Shown: one piece after another, positions 1 to 11,276 of the stretch
How positions within the stretch are numbered: the stretch's first letter is position 1
Layout of the letters: every line of letters starts with the position of its first letter
The notes under the pieces: model-generated
Seen by the model: the letters and a program-made list of their open reading frames with translations, nothing else
What the model was told of the DNA's origin: nothing
The model's database searches: none
From: Gryganskiella cystojenkinii
Taxonomy: Eukaryota > Mortierellomycota > Mortierellomycetes > Mortierellales > Mortierellaceae
Assembly: GCA_015852425.1 (NCBI GenBank)
Contig: JAAAIG010000211.1
Coordinates: 1-39,336, forward strand
Direction: 5' to 3'
Length of the DNA: 39,336 bases
Made by a program: the position numbers and the translations under genes

Positions 1-612
1 TAGGATGAGAGAGGTGGACATGAAATAGGATTCTCTGCGCGAACTGTGGTCACCCGAAAAATAGACTTTTTCACAGCAAATGTGACGAAATCGTTGATTG
101 ATGACGAGGCCACAGCGTAAAAAGCAAGCTTCGAGGTCTTTGTGGTTGCCAGGCGTCTAGGATTTGCCATGGAGTAATTGCGTTGCTTTCATGAGTCGAT
201 GGTGGGTCCGTTGAGGAGTTTGTTTCGACAAGGAGTTCCCTCGCGACTCGGATCTGCGACAAAGCCCGCATGGTCCAACTTGATTGTTATTTGTTTTTGT
301 AAAAAGGGATGGTTATATGTATTAGAGGTCGTCTTTGGGGAGAGATGTAGATTAATGATAACAGATAACGATAGTCAGAGAGATGCACAATTATGTGAGC
401 TAAACGTTGGTGTGACCACGAGCGTCCTTCTGCGATCAGTAGCAAAATGCCAACTTTTTTGGCTTTTTTCGTAGATCCACGCGTTACATGCGACTTGTGC
501 GACTGTTGAGAAGCTGAAAAGCAGCCATGATCATCAGCATTGCACACCAATTTTTTTGACTTTTGTCACACTCGTTATGTAATGATGACACTCGCTACGC
601 AACGACGAGGAT
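1..612. other. Left-edge stretch without a confident gene
   Basis: No reading frame here resembles a known family. A 66-codon frame on the minus strand (271 down to 71) could be the first exon of a gene running off the left edge, but nothing in its composition or splice signals confirms this. The right end leads into the promoter at 613-648. Confidence 0.5.
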
Positions 613-627
613 GGAAAATTCCGGAAG
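613..627. promoter_or_regulatory. Perfect three-unit heat-shock element
   Basis: The bases follow nGAAnnTTCnnGAAn exactly: GAA at 614-616, TTC at 619-621 and GAA at 624-626. This is the classical binding array of the heat-shock transcription factor Hsf1. It ends 14 bases before a TATA box and lies about 95 bases upstream of the first ATG of the next transcript, the normal place for an Hsf1 site. Function is inferred from the motif and its position. Confidence 0.6.
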
Positions 628-641
628 GACAACGCCCAGCG

Positions 642-648
642 TATAAAA
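642..648 (+). promoter_or_regulatory. TATA box (TATAAAA)
   Basis: TATAAAA lies 15 bases after the heat-shock element and is followed by a pyrimidine-rich stretch (about 660-700), typical of fungal transcription starts. It should position a start near 670, just before the ATG at 721. Confidence 0.6.
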
Positions 649-720
649 GACAGCGCGCACCTCACACTTCTTGTTCCCCACTCTTTCCTTTCCTTCCTCA
701 ACACCACCAAGACTGGAAAG

Positions 721-1206
721 ATGTCCCCCGAGAGCCCCGGGTAAGTCAAGAAAACACTCTTTCAAGTCTAACACCCCTCCCTTTTCTTTATTATTTCCAA
801 GCTCTTTTTCTCATCTCTTCTTCCGTTTTCGCTTACAACTCACTCTTGACCGCATTTCGTCCTCAATAACTGACGCCACCGTTCCAGTCTCTTTCAGGGC
901 CAAGGTGTTTGTACCCACTCTGTCTGTCTCTACTTGGTCCTCCTATTCTCTCCTCTCAGTGCCGACTCAAGAGATCCAAACTTACTAACTCGCCCTTGTC
1001 GTCTTTGTCCTCTGTTTCTTGTGTCTAGATCACGATCGAACACACGCTCTCCGACAAGCTCTCTCGTCCAGAAAGCGTCCTTCAAGAGGGTCAGTCTCCC
1101 TCGGGAGCACCTCGCCCTGCAGCCCAGTGCCGCCACACCCCCTCACCTGTCTTTGGTACAGGCCCTCCTCTCTCAGACCACGTCTACCACAGATGATGCG
1201 TTCTGA
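721..1206 (+). CDS. Uncertain small spliced gene or upstream leader under a heat-shock promoter
   Basis: I do not recognise this gene. ATG at 721 opens a 20-base first exon (MSPESPG-like) ending at a perfect donor, gtaagt, at 741. A good acceptor (tgtctag, next base 1029) is preceded by a textbook TACTAAC branch point near 983. Joining these two exons directly gives an open frame of about 65 codons ending at 1206. A small middle exon is possible near 889-905, with acceptor at ccag or cag and donor gtgttt. Using it in 17-base or 7-base form would move the last exon into either of the other two frames, which are also open, ending at 1228 or 1196. The product is therefore undetermined. The transcript could also be a non-coding leader of the FRA10AC1 gene downstream. 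Confidence 0.25.
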
Positions 1207-1404
1207 CCCGGATAAAGTCCGGTTATAGCTTGTGAGTTCGCCTGACACGTGACAATGTTGCACTTGACACTGGATTAAAGTGTAGTCTACTAATGTGAAA
1301 TTTTTTATTCCAAAACTTGTAGAACTATAGTATCCAATTATTTTGAATTTTACTCTCTTTTTTTTGTATGTTTGTTTCCCAATCACTCCCTTCCTTCCAA
1401 CTGA

Positions 1405-2635
1405 ATGCCCATAATGTCGTCCGCCCCGACAAACACACTCCATCACCTTCATGAACAGAACGCTAACCCATGGAGCGCAGTAAGACATCGTCACTCGCAC
1501 CTTGCATGTTTGAAATTGGCATCGTGGAAAAAAAAAACTCTAAACCAAATTGCTTTGTTCCGACGCCTTTTTTCATATGACTATAGTGGGATAGGCACCA
1601 GAATTTCATGCGCGATTATGCGACCTACTACAATCCCGACCTTCTTCAACAGCTCAAGGCTCCAAAAGGCAAGACTGAGGATGAGATCCTAAAAGAAAAT
1701 CATCGGTAAGCGCTCTTTTTCGGAAATTCGCGCGCCTATGCCACCTCACACTTTCAAAGTAAATTTTTTTTGCTGCTTCCTGGATCGTCCGGATGCTGAC
1801 CTCTCTTTCCGGCTTGTTGCATTCTAGGTTCTTGAGGACGGAAAAAGATGATGGGGATCTTTCGTGGGAGAAACGTATCGCCAAAAAGTACTATGATAAA
1901 CTGTTCAAGGAATACGCCTTAGTCGAGCTCCGGTTCTACAAGGAAGGTCGATTGGCGATGCGTTGGAGAAACGAGAAAGAGGTCATCCGAGGAAAAGGTA
2001 CAAGAGAATTCAGCCTTTTGTCTTCTTTGGTTCAATTCCTGATTCGTGTGACTTTACTCGACTTTCTGATTTATTAACTGAGAGGTTCTAACTCTCTTTT
2101 GACTTTAGGCCAATTTACGTGCGCTGGTCTGCGTTGCGAGGAATCCAAGGGTCTTCAGAGTTGGGAAGTCAACTTTGCATACGTGGAGGATGAAGAAAAG
2201 AAGAATGCACTGGTCAAGATCCGGCTCTGCGAACCATGCTCTTACAAACTGAACTACAAGAAAGCACAACAGCGGGTCGAACCCAAAAGAAAGTCGGAGG
2301 CTGCTGAAGAACCCCAGAAGAAAAAGTCTAGGTCGTCGTCGGATCGAACGAATCGGCGCGAGAGTGTGGAACGTGGTAGAGACGCACGCAACAATGATGG
2401 CAAGGAAGAGGGAAAAGAAGAAGAGGCGCGAACCTCCACCTCGACACATGCAGCATCGGACGAATCTGTGACGCGACTGTCCTCCTGGAAGAGAAAGCCA
2501 GAGACCAAGGATGAGACAGTGCGGATGGAATCCGAAATGAACCGGCCTGCAAGTAGCACTGGTCAAGGAAGCTCCACCCATCACCAGAGAGTGAACGAGG
2601 ATGTCGAACGGTTTTTCGAGGAACTCCTTCCGTAG
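1405..2635 (+). CDS. FRA10AC1: FRA10AC1-like spliceosome-associated protein
   Basis: Four exons: 1405-1479, 1587-1705, 1828-1997 and 2109-2635, giving 296 residues. The family is nuclear and has been found with the spliceosomal C complex; its molecular role is not well defined. Conserved family blocks are clear: DRHQNFMRDYATYYN in exon 2, the junction-spanning KENHRFLRTEK, WEKRIAKKYYDKLFKEYALV, RWRNEKEVIRGKGQF, then SWEVNFAYVE and NALVKIRLCEPC. Two cysteine pairs (C126/C131 and C162/C165) match positions in human FRA10AC1 and look like a zinc site. The last 120 residues are charged and disordered, with Lys/Arg-rich patches that could be nuclear signals, as in the human protein. An in-frame TGA lies directly before ATG 1405, so translation starts there or at the ATG nine bases later. 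The N-terminus is much shorter than in human. Confidence 0.9.
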
Positions 2636-3083
2636 GCGCTCGTATCCAGAAAGAATAGCAAAAAAAAGCTAGCAAATTATTGGTTGCAAACTCAAACATC
2701 GAATACTTTACACGGTATATTTTATTATTCTATTCTAGCCTTTTCGTCTGCCAGTCTCGACCGTCCAACGCATCGGAGCGATGTTTCGCGTCCAAAAGTA
2801 AGACTGCATCCATCCATCTAATTTGGGCTCATGTGGCTGCAATCTGCCTCTGTTTCTCAGACCATCACTTTTTCTTCTTTTTCTTTTTTCTTTCAGCCTT
2901 TTTTCCTTTCCCTCATCTCTCCTCGTCTATCCCTATCTTTTGTTCATCAAAGCGGCCTTCATCCACTGGACAACTGCGTGCTCAGGTCAACAACCCCACA
3001 GCACTGCACGCCCCGCACGCCCGCACGCACATCTCATCCCCTTGAACTCTTTTTTTGTTTTTGATTCACCATCTCACTCAGCT
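2636..3083. other. Spacer between FRA10AC1 and RGP1
   Basis: Holds the FRA10AC1 3' end and the RGP1 promoter and leader. The second half is strongly pyrimidine-rich (about 2865-2960), as is common before fungal start codons. The frame is open upstream of the RGP1 ATG, but the extension is low-complexity and unlike the family. No other gene seen. Confidence 0.6.
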
Positions 3084-6000
3084 ATGACCATCACTGTTCG
3101 GGCCACTTTTTCACAGGAGGGTGTATTCTTTGCTGGCGAGAAACTCAACTGCACCATCACGTTCACCAACCCCCTTCCCCCTCAGGCTGCATCCAATGGC
3201 GCCTTGTTACCACCACGGCCTTTGCAGGATATGCAGCTCTCAGAGGGCAACGCCAATGGACGACCCAATGGTCAACATCAAAACGGAGCTGGCAATGGTC
3301 ATCGTGCACATCTCGGTCTCCAACAGCAGTCCTCAGCAATCATTTCTGGACAGCAGCATCAACAATCTTCCGCCGGACTTAATCGCGACCGTACAGCCAA
3401 CTCGGCCTTATCACCCACCTCACCAGCCTCGAGTCACTCTGCTCTCACGTCTCCTTACAACTCACCTTTGAACGCCGACATCAGGGCTCAGACGCGCCCA
3501 ACTGCTTCTTTGATGCATAACTCGAACGCCTCAGCACTGAATAATGGTCACAGCAGCAATACCTTTGAGAATGGTAACAAAGGTCAGCAACGCCCTGGCG
3601 TCAACACTAGCAGGAATTTTAGTCAGGGACGCGTCTCCACCGATATTAGTCATATCGATGCCATGCCTCGCGATCTGCCCGATCTCCCAAGCCAAGGAAA
3701 ACCTCTCCCTGCCGTCCAGGATACGGAGCAACCGGATCAAGGAGACCAAGACGATCAGGAACAAACAAACATTGTCGTCCCACCTCCGCCTACAGCAGAC
3801 AGTAACCTTGAGACCTCTTCTGAATCGCCGGCATCCCCCACGCCACGACAGCAACAACAGATGCAGGAACAACAACAATTGAACAGTTCTCGACAAGGTG
3901 ACTTTCAGTCCATCAATTCTCCCGGGCTTCTTGGACTGGCCAGCTTTATGTATCGTTCTGCGTCTTTTTCATCCCTCGCCTCTGCCTTTGGACTCTCTGG
4001 TGGCGAGCCCGAGCCTGCACCTCAATACGGTAAACGGCCACCTTGTTGACTTTTTGCACAACGTGAAATTTTAAAAAGATGTAGATGCTCAGTCTTCAGG
4101 AACCTGGTATGCAGCCTGCCCTTGCTAATGCGACACAACTTGTTTTATTTTGCATAATTTAGACGACAAGAAATTACCGCCATTGCCGCCACAAGAGTAT
4201 TTTGGAGGAGCTGATTCGAGACAATCCCTGACTGTGTTGCCCCCTACTCAAATCATGTCACCAGAAAATGAGGAAGAGAAAACGACAAAGGAGTCTTTGC
4301 AGGTTCACAGCGAGCAGGATACCGAAAAGGAGCTAGAGTCCATCGACCCAGAACAATTAGCTAGGATAGGCACACCGATTGGCTTGGGATTAGGATCGCA
4401 ATCCAGTCATTCCAGGACCGCGACCGGTGGAAGTCTAAACGGACTACATGAACGCATGATCGAGCTGCAGGTCACCGATAATGCCGACACTCAGTCTGTC
4501 ATTGATGATGGCGAGTATCAGACACCAAGACCATCCATGGATTACTCCACGCGCTCGTCGATGCAAAGTGTGCGAGGTCCCTTTCAACATCAGTTTTATC
4601 AAGAGACGCCGACACGTCGATCGTCCGTAATGTCAACGTACTCGACTGTGGGCAGTTCACGACTCCTTCACAACCAAGGAACCAAGAAGGAGACTCTGCT
4701 CTGGGGATCGGTCCAAGTTATGGGCCAATTCATGGTGGATGGATCTTTTATCCGCCAACAAGGGTTTGAATCCCTCAAATCGAAGACCATGTACCGCACA
4801 ATGGGCAGTTCAGGAGGAGGTGCTATCGGAGGAGGCACCCTGGGCACGGTTGGGGCATCGGATTGGAGAGACAGAGCCAGTACGTTTATGATTTAGAGCC
4901 GCAGTGACCTGTTTTCACCATTATGCTTACGCCGCGGACACGAAAACTGATGCAAACTTATCTTTTTTTGGTACTAGATGCCAATCGACTGTTCCCTGTG
5001 TTCTCAACACCTCCATCAATTTTGTTTGTTGATCTTCAACTGGCGCCAGGCGAGTCGACATCATGTAAGAGGATTGAGACCAGAATCGAGTTTTTTTTTT
5101 TTTTCTAGAGACCGTCTGTTCACTGAGGCAGAGCTAAATGGACACTGACAAAATGTTCAAATGGCTACCAACATATAGATACCTACCAAATCGAACTGCC
5201 ATCCGATCTCCCACCTTCTCATCGTGGCAAAACGATTCGATTCGCGTACAATCTTGTTCTTGGAGTCCAACGTGGCAGTGTTCATACCCCAGCCAAAAAT
5301 GTACAGATACCCTTCCGGCTATACAACAACATTTCGGAGCTCGGCACCAGACCCACCTATGATCTCATGAGCCCTGTCATCTTGCACAAGGACACTGCCA
5401 TCTCAGGACTTGTCGGACAGAGTCGCGCCTCGGAAAAGACGATAGACAATCCAAGTATGTTTGAGGCTGAAAGCAAACAATCAAGTCTTTGTCGTCTGCA
5501 AACAACAGTAACGGCATTCTAAAATGGCGAGTTTTTTTTTCTCCTTTATCGACTTAGAACTCGCGAGGAGACAATTTGAAGACTACGTGGATGAATTACT
5601 TCGAAATATTCAACCAGTATCCGACGAGCAGGAACTTGATCCAGCTCACACACGGGAGCTCACTCGACGGGAAAGCGACGCCTATAAGGATGAGGAAGAA
5701 GTTCATTCGCACACGTGCTTGGAAAAGGTGGCCCTCCTTTCGCGCTCTGCGAGCTCTGGTATGTCGTGATTTGTAAGGCTGTAATTCAACAAAGCACAAT
5801 AGTGGCATTAATGGCATACGAAACTTACTTGCTTGAAACGTTGCACTAATACCACTGCTCATAGCGAGTTACGATATCTGCAAGAACAATGTTCCTGTGG
5901 CTAAACTCTCACTCATCAAGACGCGGTTCAAATTGGGCGAGACGGTTCATGGAGTCATCTCATTCACATCCCGGGAAATCCCAACTTATCAAATCTCTGT

Positions 6001-6495
6001 AACATTGGAGACTGTCGAGGCCATTGAACCTAATTATGCCTGCCGTAGTGCTGTTCAGACCGCAAAGCTGACCAAACGTGTTCATGCAGAGCTGCACGAA
6101 TCCTGCATCGACACCATGCGGACTTCGTTCTCTCTTTGCATCCCACCAACAGCCACTCCAGAATTCAAGACTTCCACTCGTAAGTGGACTTGCCAAATCG
6201 TTCTTTTTCTATGGTACATTTACTCCTGACTTGTAACGATAACATTGACTCTCCACTCTCATCTACTAAAACAGTCACTCTGAAATGGTATCTCCGAGTC
6301 GAGTTTATTACTGGTCCTGCGAACCAGGCACGATTCAAGATGACGAGCGTTGATGAACGTCGATCGCAGTATCAGGCGGTGGAGGCTCTTTCGACCGAAA
6401 GCTTTGACTGCTCTGTCCCCATTCAAGTCTATCCAACCTCCTATGAAACGGGAGCACTGTTCCCTCCCACCTCGACCTTCAGTCTTGACAAGTAG
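3084..6495 (+). CDS. RGP1: Rgp1 homologue, subunit of the Ric1-Rgp1 exchange factor for Ypt6/Rab6
   Basis: Seven exons: 3084-4029, 4163-4879, 4978-5064, 5179-5454, 5558-5758, 5865-6179 and 6275-6495, giving 920 residues. All junctions keep frame. With Ric1, Rgp1 forms the Golgi guanine-nucleotide exchange factor for Rab6/Ypt6 in retrograde traffic. The arrestin-like Rgp1 fold is recognisable at the start (FFAGEKLNCTITFTNPLPP) and again from about residue 492 (ETLLWGSVQVMGQF, then PSILFVDLQLAPGES, IELPSDLPPSHRGKTIRFAY and VLGVQRG). The C-terminal part has FKLGETVHGVISF and TLKWYLRVEF. Between about residues 36 and 490 lies a Ser/Gln/Pro-rich insert, making the protein more than twice the length of human RGP1 (391). 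A hydrophobic patch (LLGLASFMYRSASFSSLASA) lies inside this insert and may be a functional motif. The gene ends convergently with bL28m, 188 bases apart. Confidence 0.92.
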
Positions 6496-6683
6496 AGCAG
6501 AGAGCGACGTACAAGATAGCAGCCTCGCCTCGCTCATTTCTTCTTCCGTATAAACAAAAAGTTGTTTGATTCCCTTTTTTTCGTTTCTAGCTTTACACCT
6601 GAGATTACTGAATGTTTTGTTGATGTTTATTTTATCTATGTTGAGTGTATTATTCCTGTAATTCTTTCAATCGGCCCTTGATT

Positions 6684-7471
6684 TTAGAGGGCGTTGGCGG
6701 CTTGTGATGAGGTCGTTGGGGTCGAGGTCGAAATAATGGCTTCTGATGCTTCTGAGGAAAGAGTGGTGGACTGGGTAGTTTGTTGCGTCCTTGAGAACTC
6801 CTTCTTCGCCTGTTTGATCTTCAAAGCCTCGACAATCTTGCCTCTCAACTCGATACCCTTCTCGCCCAAAAGATCAGGACGGGTCTCGAGCAAGTAACGG
6901 TCCAGTCCTCCCTTCTTATCAACAGTGCGGATGACATGTGTGGTCATGTTCAGACGGATCCAGTCGTTCAAGGTCTCGGAGAAGAGACGCTTGGTCTGAA
7001 CATTGGGGAGCCAAGTACGACGAGTCTTGGTCTTGGAAAATGGAACGCTGTTACCAAACTGGATCTGCTTGCCTATTCCGATTCCCGAGAAGATCAAAAC
7101 GAAAGAAGGAAAGATGTCGTATAGTTTTGATTTGGTGAGTTGGACTGGCTTTGTTCATATTGAGTTTTCTTTTTTTGTGAGATGTTGCTCATATGTTGTC
7201 AAGCTTTTTCCAGCCAGGAGATTCCGAGTTGAAAAAGGATGTCCGTCACTATCCGAAAGCCCCGTATTCGCTGCTTGCCAAGAAGTAGCCCATTGCTCCA
7301 TGCTAGCCCTGTCCATTTGGTTCCTGAGAATCAGCTGATCAGTGCGCTCGTCCTGAAGGTGCATTGTTGTAGAGGGGGGTGGACTGAGGTGTTACCTCCG
7401 AAGAGACCGCGCTGAGCACGCTTGAAAGGAGCCTTAGCGAGCTGGACAATGGAGGATGTGCTGGACAACAT
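6684..7471 (-). CDS. MRPL24: Mitochondrial large-subunit ribosomal protein bL28m
   Basis: Two exons on the minus strand: 7471-7396 and 7072-6684, giving 154 residues. It is a structural protein of the mitochondrial 54S subunit, homologous to bacterial L28 and yeast Mrpl24. The junction restores the family block RGLFGGKQIQFGN, followed by VPFSKTKTRRTWLPN and VQTKRLFSETLNDWIRLNMT. The acceptor (ggaatag, next base 7072) was chosen because it alone gives this continuous block; a longer open frame upstream begins without ATG and is not used. The N-terminus is short, basic and Ser/Ala-rich, suiting a mitochondrial presequence. The C-terminal 30 residues are a Ser/Thr-rich tail. The intron is 323 bases, long for this window. 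Its start codon lies only 141 bases downstream of the ERT1-like stop codon on the same strand. Confidence 0.92.
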
Positions 7472-7612
7472 GGTCGTAATGGAGATGTGAATGGAGAGAC
7501 AATGCCGATGCACTATGATGAAATTAGATGTCGTTTGTCACGGAGAAATGCGTTTGTTTTGTGTGACTATTTAATTGAAATTAAGGGGTGTGTATCTTCA
7601 TTTCCGAGATTG

Positions 7613-9770
7613 TTATCCAAGAGCGACGGGCAAGAAATTGCCTACGATAACTGTAGGAATATTATATCGATCACGTCGGATCGTGAACGAGAAACAACAG
7701 GACATGACGTTTTGGCTGTCTGGATCAGGATTCTTGAGTAGACAAGATGTCAACACCGCTTTTTGACCAGCATCGAATGCAATGTTGCCGTATTTCTATT
7801 GTCAGGTGCAAACAAGGGAACGAACATGGGCAGGGAGGTGAGATCCTTTGTCAAAAGCTGACCACCGCATATAGCAGAGTTTTTAATTTTTTTCTCCCTT
7901 ACCTCCCAGTAGTTCACGGCAGATTCCTCGGCCATCAACTCATATATACATAAGCGACCCTCGCGCAGCATTTCCAAGGGCACATTCACAAGGGCTGCAA
8001 ACTCTTTGTTGCCCTTGTAGATCTCGCCAGTTCTACGCCAGAGACAAGCCGGTATCCCCATGGAACTGAACACGCGATCATAGTCCTATACGGCATTGAA
8101 AATGACAAAAATTAGACTCGGCTCGTTCCATGTCTCATCAGCATTTGAATCATATCGCGTTCTCCTCAAAACTCACAAGCAACAAACGCTCAAAGGCTTC
8201 TTCGACCAGCACCAGATCGATATCAGTCAGCGACTGAGCTACGGTTCTAAATGTTGGTCTGAAGGTACCCATGACATTCAATATCCGTTGTCGGCTTATG
8301 TTGGACATACTATCAAGATGGATGGTGATGAAAGGAATGAATAAACATGAGTCTGGAAAAGTCACTCCCCTCCGTTTTTTTTTGCGGTCGTGAGTTTTCA
8401 AACAACAGAAGGCTTACTTGCTATCCATGTACTTCTGGAGGCGAGAGTAGCCATTGACGTAATTGTAGGGTTTCAGGAATCCTGCTTCGAATTTGGCGTT
8501 GATGACCTGGGTCAATCGATCCTCGTTCGATCCATCACCGGGGTTAGCGGCTGTCAGGAAAAACTTTTCGGTCGTGTTGACGGGTATCCCTTGACCCGAG
8601 AACATGCTTTGGCTGTTGTCCCCTCCAAGGCTCTCAAGAAAGTCGCTAAAATATTAAAAAAGAAAGGGCGAGGAATCAGCTATGGTATGCTTCGACCCTC
8701 GACTGTTTGGTGACGACGCGTCGCCAAGACTGCAATAACCCTACCTGATGACCGTGAACTCGTTGCCCATATGCTCACTCGCAAAAGTCAAAGGCGTGAC
8801 GGGCAAGGCCGAGAGTTGGTTACCGAAACCATACATGTTCATACCGTTGGAGGATGGGTTCGTTGGCGTCTGGTTCTGCTGTTGTTGTTGTTGTTGTTGC
8901 TGTTGTTGCTGTTGTTGATTTTGGTTGGATTGTTGACCTGCTGTCGAAGACTTTTGAGAATTCTGTTGCTGCGATTGTCGCCGTCCTAAAGAAACAAAGA
9001 TGGGGTTCTGATTGAGTGGATAGAACTTTCATGAATTCCTGGATAGGTCTCTTTAGAGTCTCTGTATATTTTACCTTGAGCGCCTTCGGACTGACCAGAC
9101 GCTGCCGCGGCGACGGATGGTTTTGGCTCATCGTGACAAAGATGTCCAATGTTTCGTTTAATGCACCGTTGGCAGGGTCGACCTAAGGTTCGCAAAAGAG
9201 TTTTGCTTTCGTTAGTGGCGTATTTCAGGGGCAAAATACCTGTCAATTAGAAAGAAGTTGATTTTTTTTACCATCATCGCATGTCATATGGGACCGTCGG
9301 CAATAAACACATGCTATCGCAAACAAAGGAAAATAGAAGCACAAAGGGGAAAATAGAGACAGAGTCAGCACAAAGATACAAATGAAAACAGTGAGCGCGA
9401 CCGCCATGCGCGAGTCCAATCAGAGAGAAAGAGCTCTGTGGAGATAAGCACGCACACGAAATGTCGCCTGCATGCATGTTTCGGCCGTTAAGCATCCAAG
9501 CAGAAATTCAAGGCCTATATGGCACGATTGGATAGACCACTGAAAGGGAGATCGTAGTTAGACGAATTCTTTACCATGGGTGACCTTGCGTCGTTTCGGA
9601 CCTGCTCTCTTCTTCTTGGCCTCGGCAGATTCATCATCGAGCTGTTGTTGTTGTTGGTGCTGCTGCTGATGATGTGAAGATCTGTCGTTGTCATCGACGA
9701 AGTTGCCAGTGGAAGTGTTGATCTGGTTCTGTTGGTGAGCGATAATGCCATTGCCGGGATGAGAATCCAT
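7613..9770 (-). CDS. ERT1: Zn2Cys6 transcription activator of gluconeogenesis, ERT1/AcuK family, with PAS region
   Basis: Eight minus-strand exons: 9770-9575, 9313-9272, 9182-9075, 8985-8745, 8645-8418, 8309-8177, 8085-7903 and 7795-7613, giving 437 residues. ERT1/AcuK proteins activate PEP carboxykinase and fructose-bisphosphatase genes during growth on non-sugar carbon. The zinc cluster is complete: C67, C70, C77, C83, C86, C95 (CX2CX6CX5CX2CX8C), ending in the family signature RCIKRNIGHLCHDEPK. It is preceded by a basic KKKRAGPKRRK stretch. The second exon is only 42 bases and encodes the first three cysteines. A 14-Gln tract lies before the conserved SEHMGNEFTVI. Later come LTQVINAKFEAGFLKPYNYV, SRQRILNVMGTFRPTFRTVA, VLVEEAFERLL and the PAS-like part (IPACLWRRTGEIYKGNKEFA) at about 317-390. 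The end matches the family (CCFSFTIRRDRYNIP, then IVGNFLP). Confidence 0.95.
8876..8917 (-). repeat. CAA/CAG run encoding 14 glutamines in the ERT1-like protein
   Basis: Fourteen consecutive CAA or CAG codons on the minus strand, in exon 4 between the zinc cluster and the conserved central region. Mixed codons make it less slippage-prone than a pure repeat. It lies within a longer Gln/Asn/Ser-rich linker. Confidence 0.9.
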
Positions 9771-11276
9771 AGTAGTCTTATTTAGGGTCGGAAAGGACTA
9801 TAGACGAAGAGAGGGTCGTGCGAGATTTGTGTAGATGTTTGTGATTGGAACCCAGTAGTGCTTGGAAGAGTGGACAAGGTAGCTCCGAGAATTTAAAGAA
9901 TACGTGGAATGAGAGATGGAAGTCAATGGTAGTAGAATGAGAATGAGAATGGATTCAATGAATGTGTATATGAGAGAGAAAAGAAGTGAGAAAGAAATGA
10001 AAAAGAGGGGCGGTATCCATTTACAATAATTAACTTAGTCCGTGGACAATCCGTCACCCCCCAAAAACTCGACGTGGGGCTCTGATCAACTAGGTTGGCT
10101 GCTTGCTTTTTTTGTGGAATCCTCCGCTCCTTCCGTCCCTTTTTTTTTTTTTGGTGGCGCGTAACTATCCTCTCTCTCAACTCTTCCTCCCCCACAACAT
10201 CCACCCACGAATGAATAGAAAGACGGGCGAAATCCTTGTCAAATCATTGTTCTGGGAAGGAAAGAGCTGATCCACGAAAGGATTCACCTTCACTAACTCT
10301 AATCGTCTCGAACGTCAACGTAACGGGAATTTGTTGAGAAGATGCATGCATGGCTGAAAAGTTCGGACAGCGCAGTCTATCCGAGAAGTAACAAAGCGAC
10401 GTCGATCCCCTGTTGGACGGCTTAACTACGAAGATGGAAATGCCGACCGTCCTGAATGACCGTTGCTCCCCCTCAAAAAAAAAAAAAAAGGACAGAAAGC
10501 TTGTTTTCAGCGCACGAGCCGCGTGTTCCTACAATTCCCGATTTATCCGGACTTTCCCATTTCGGCTTCCGTCTCTTCCTCTGTCTCTCTCATCCGTGTG
10601 CACGTCGACTAGATGCATTTTGTGCAACGTTATTTAATATCGTCGAGGTTATTGTAGCCGTCGCAGCGTAGACCAGTTATTTTCGTATTGGAATACAATC
10701 AATCATACAAGCTAGGTTTCATTGCTCGTGTGCATCATCTCCACCGGTCTCACCTTACCTTGGCATCTATTAAGAGCCGACTGTTCTCCTCCTCTTTCTC
10801 TCTCCTCCGGCTCTTGCTCTTGCTCTCTCCACCTTAGGCCCCATCGCTTATCTTCTCCACTCCCGGTCATCTCCATGTCGGCCAACGCAAGGTCCCGGTA
10901 GACGAGAGACCGGCTCTGAAACATTGATTGACATCTTACATCATACTTCGAAGTCCAGGAAACTGGGGGCAGGTCTAGACGCGACTGGCTGTCATATCCA
11001 CCACTGAGAATCAATCATTGTCATCCGTTTTATGCCTTTTTGTTTGTTGAAAAATTGATGGTCGAGATCGTAATTCCGTTGTCCCCGTCTTTGTTTGGCT
11101 CAGTATTGTCGACACCCGCTCGAGGAGTTTATTTCTTCCTTTTCTTTTTACATTGCTTTCCTCACTCTCACTCCCGTTGTCAGCACCGATTCTTGCCTTC
11201 ACTTATTTATGTAGTTGTTTTGGTCATTCCGTTCCCCTCTTCTCCCCTTCCTTCTTTCTCCTCGGTCCAGTTTATC
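9771..11276. other. Divergent intergenic region between the ERT1-like gene and the 7TM gene
   Basis: About 1.5 kb between divergently transcribed genes, so it should hold both promoters. The left part is purine-rich on the plus strand (9850-10000). There are A or T runs near 10141 and 10477, and a CT-rich tract before the 7TM start (11210-11270). A 100-codon minus-strand frame (11014-10712) has no recognisable features and looks accidental. No gene is called. Confidence 0.5.

Noticed and set aside
1030..1500. 156-codon minus-strand open frame across the mini-gene and FRA10AC1 exon 1
   Set aside because: It opposes well-supported splice signals of plus-strand transcripts and shows no family feature.
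2105..2699. Several minus-strand frames opposite FRA10AC1 exon 4
   Set aside because: Exon 4 encodes clearly conserved family blocks on the plus strand; the others are complements of its charged tail.
4760..4780. T-arm-like GGTTTGAATCC suggesting a tRNA
   Set aside because: It lies inside conserved RGP1 coding sequence and no matching acceptor or anticodon stems are present.
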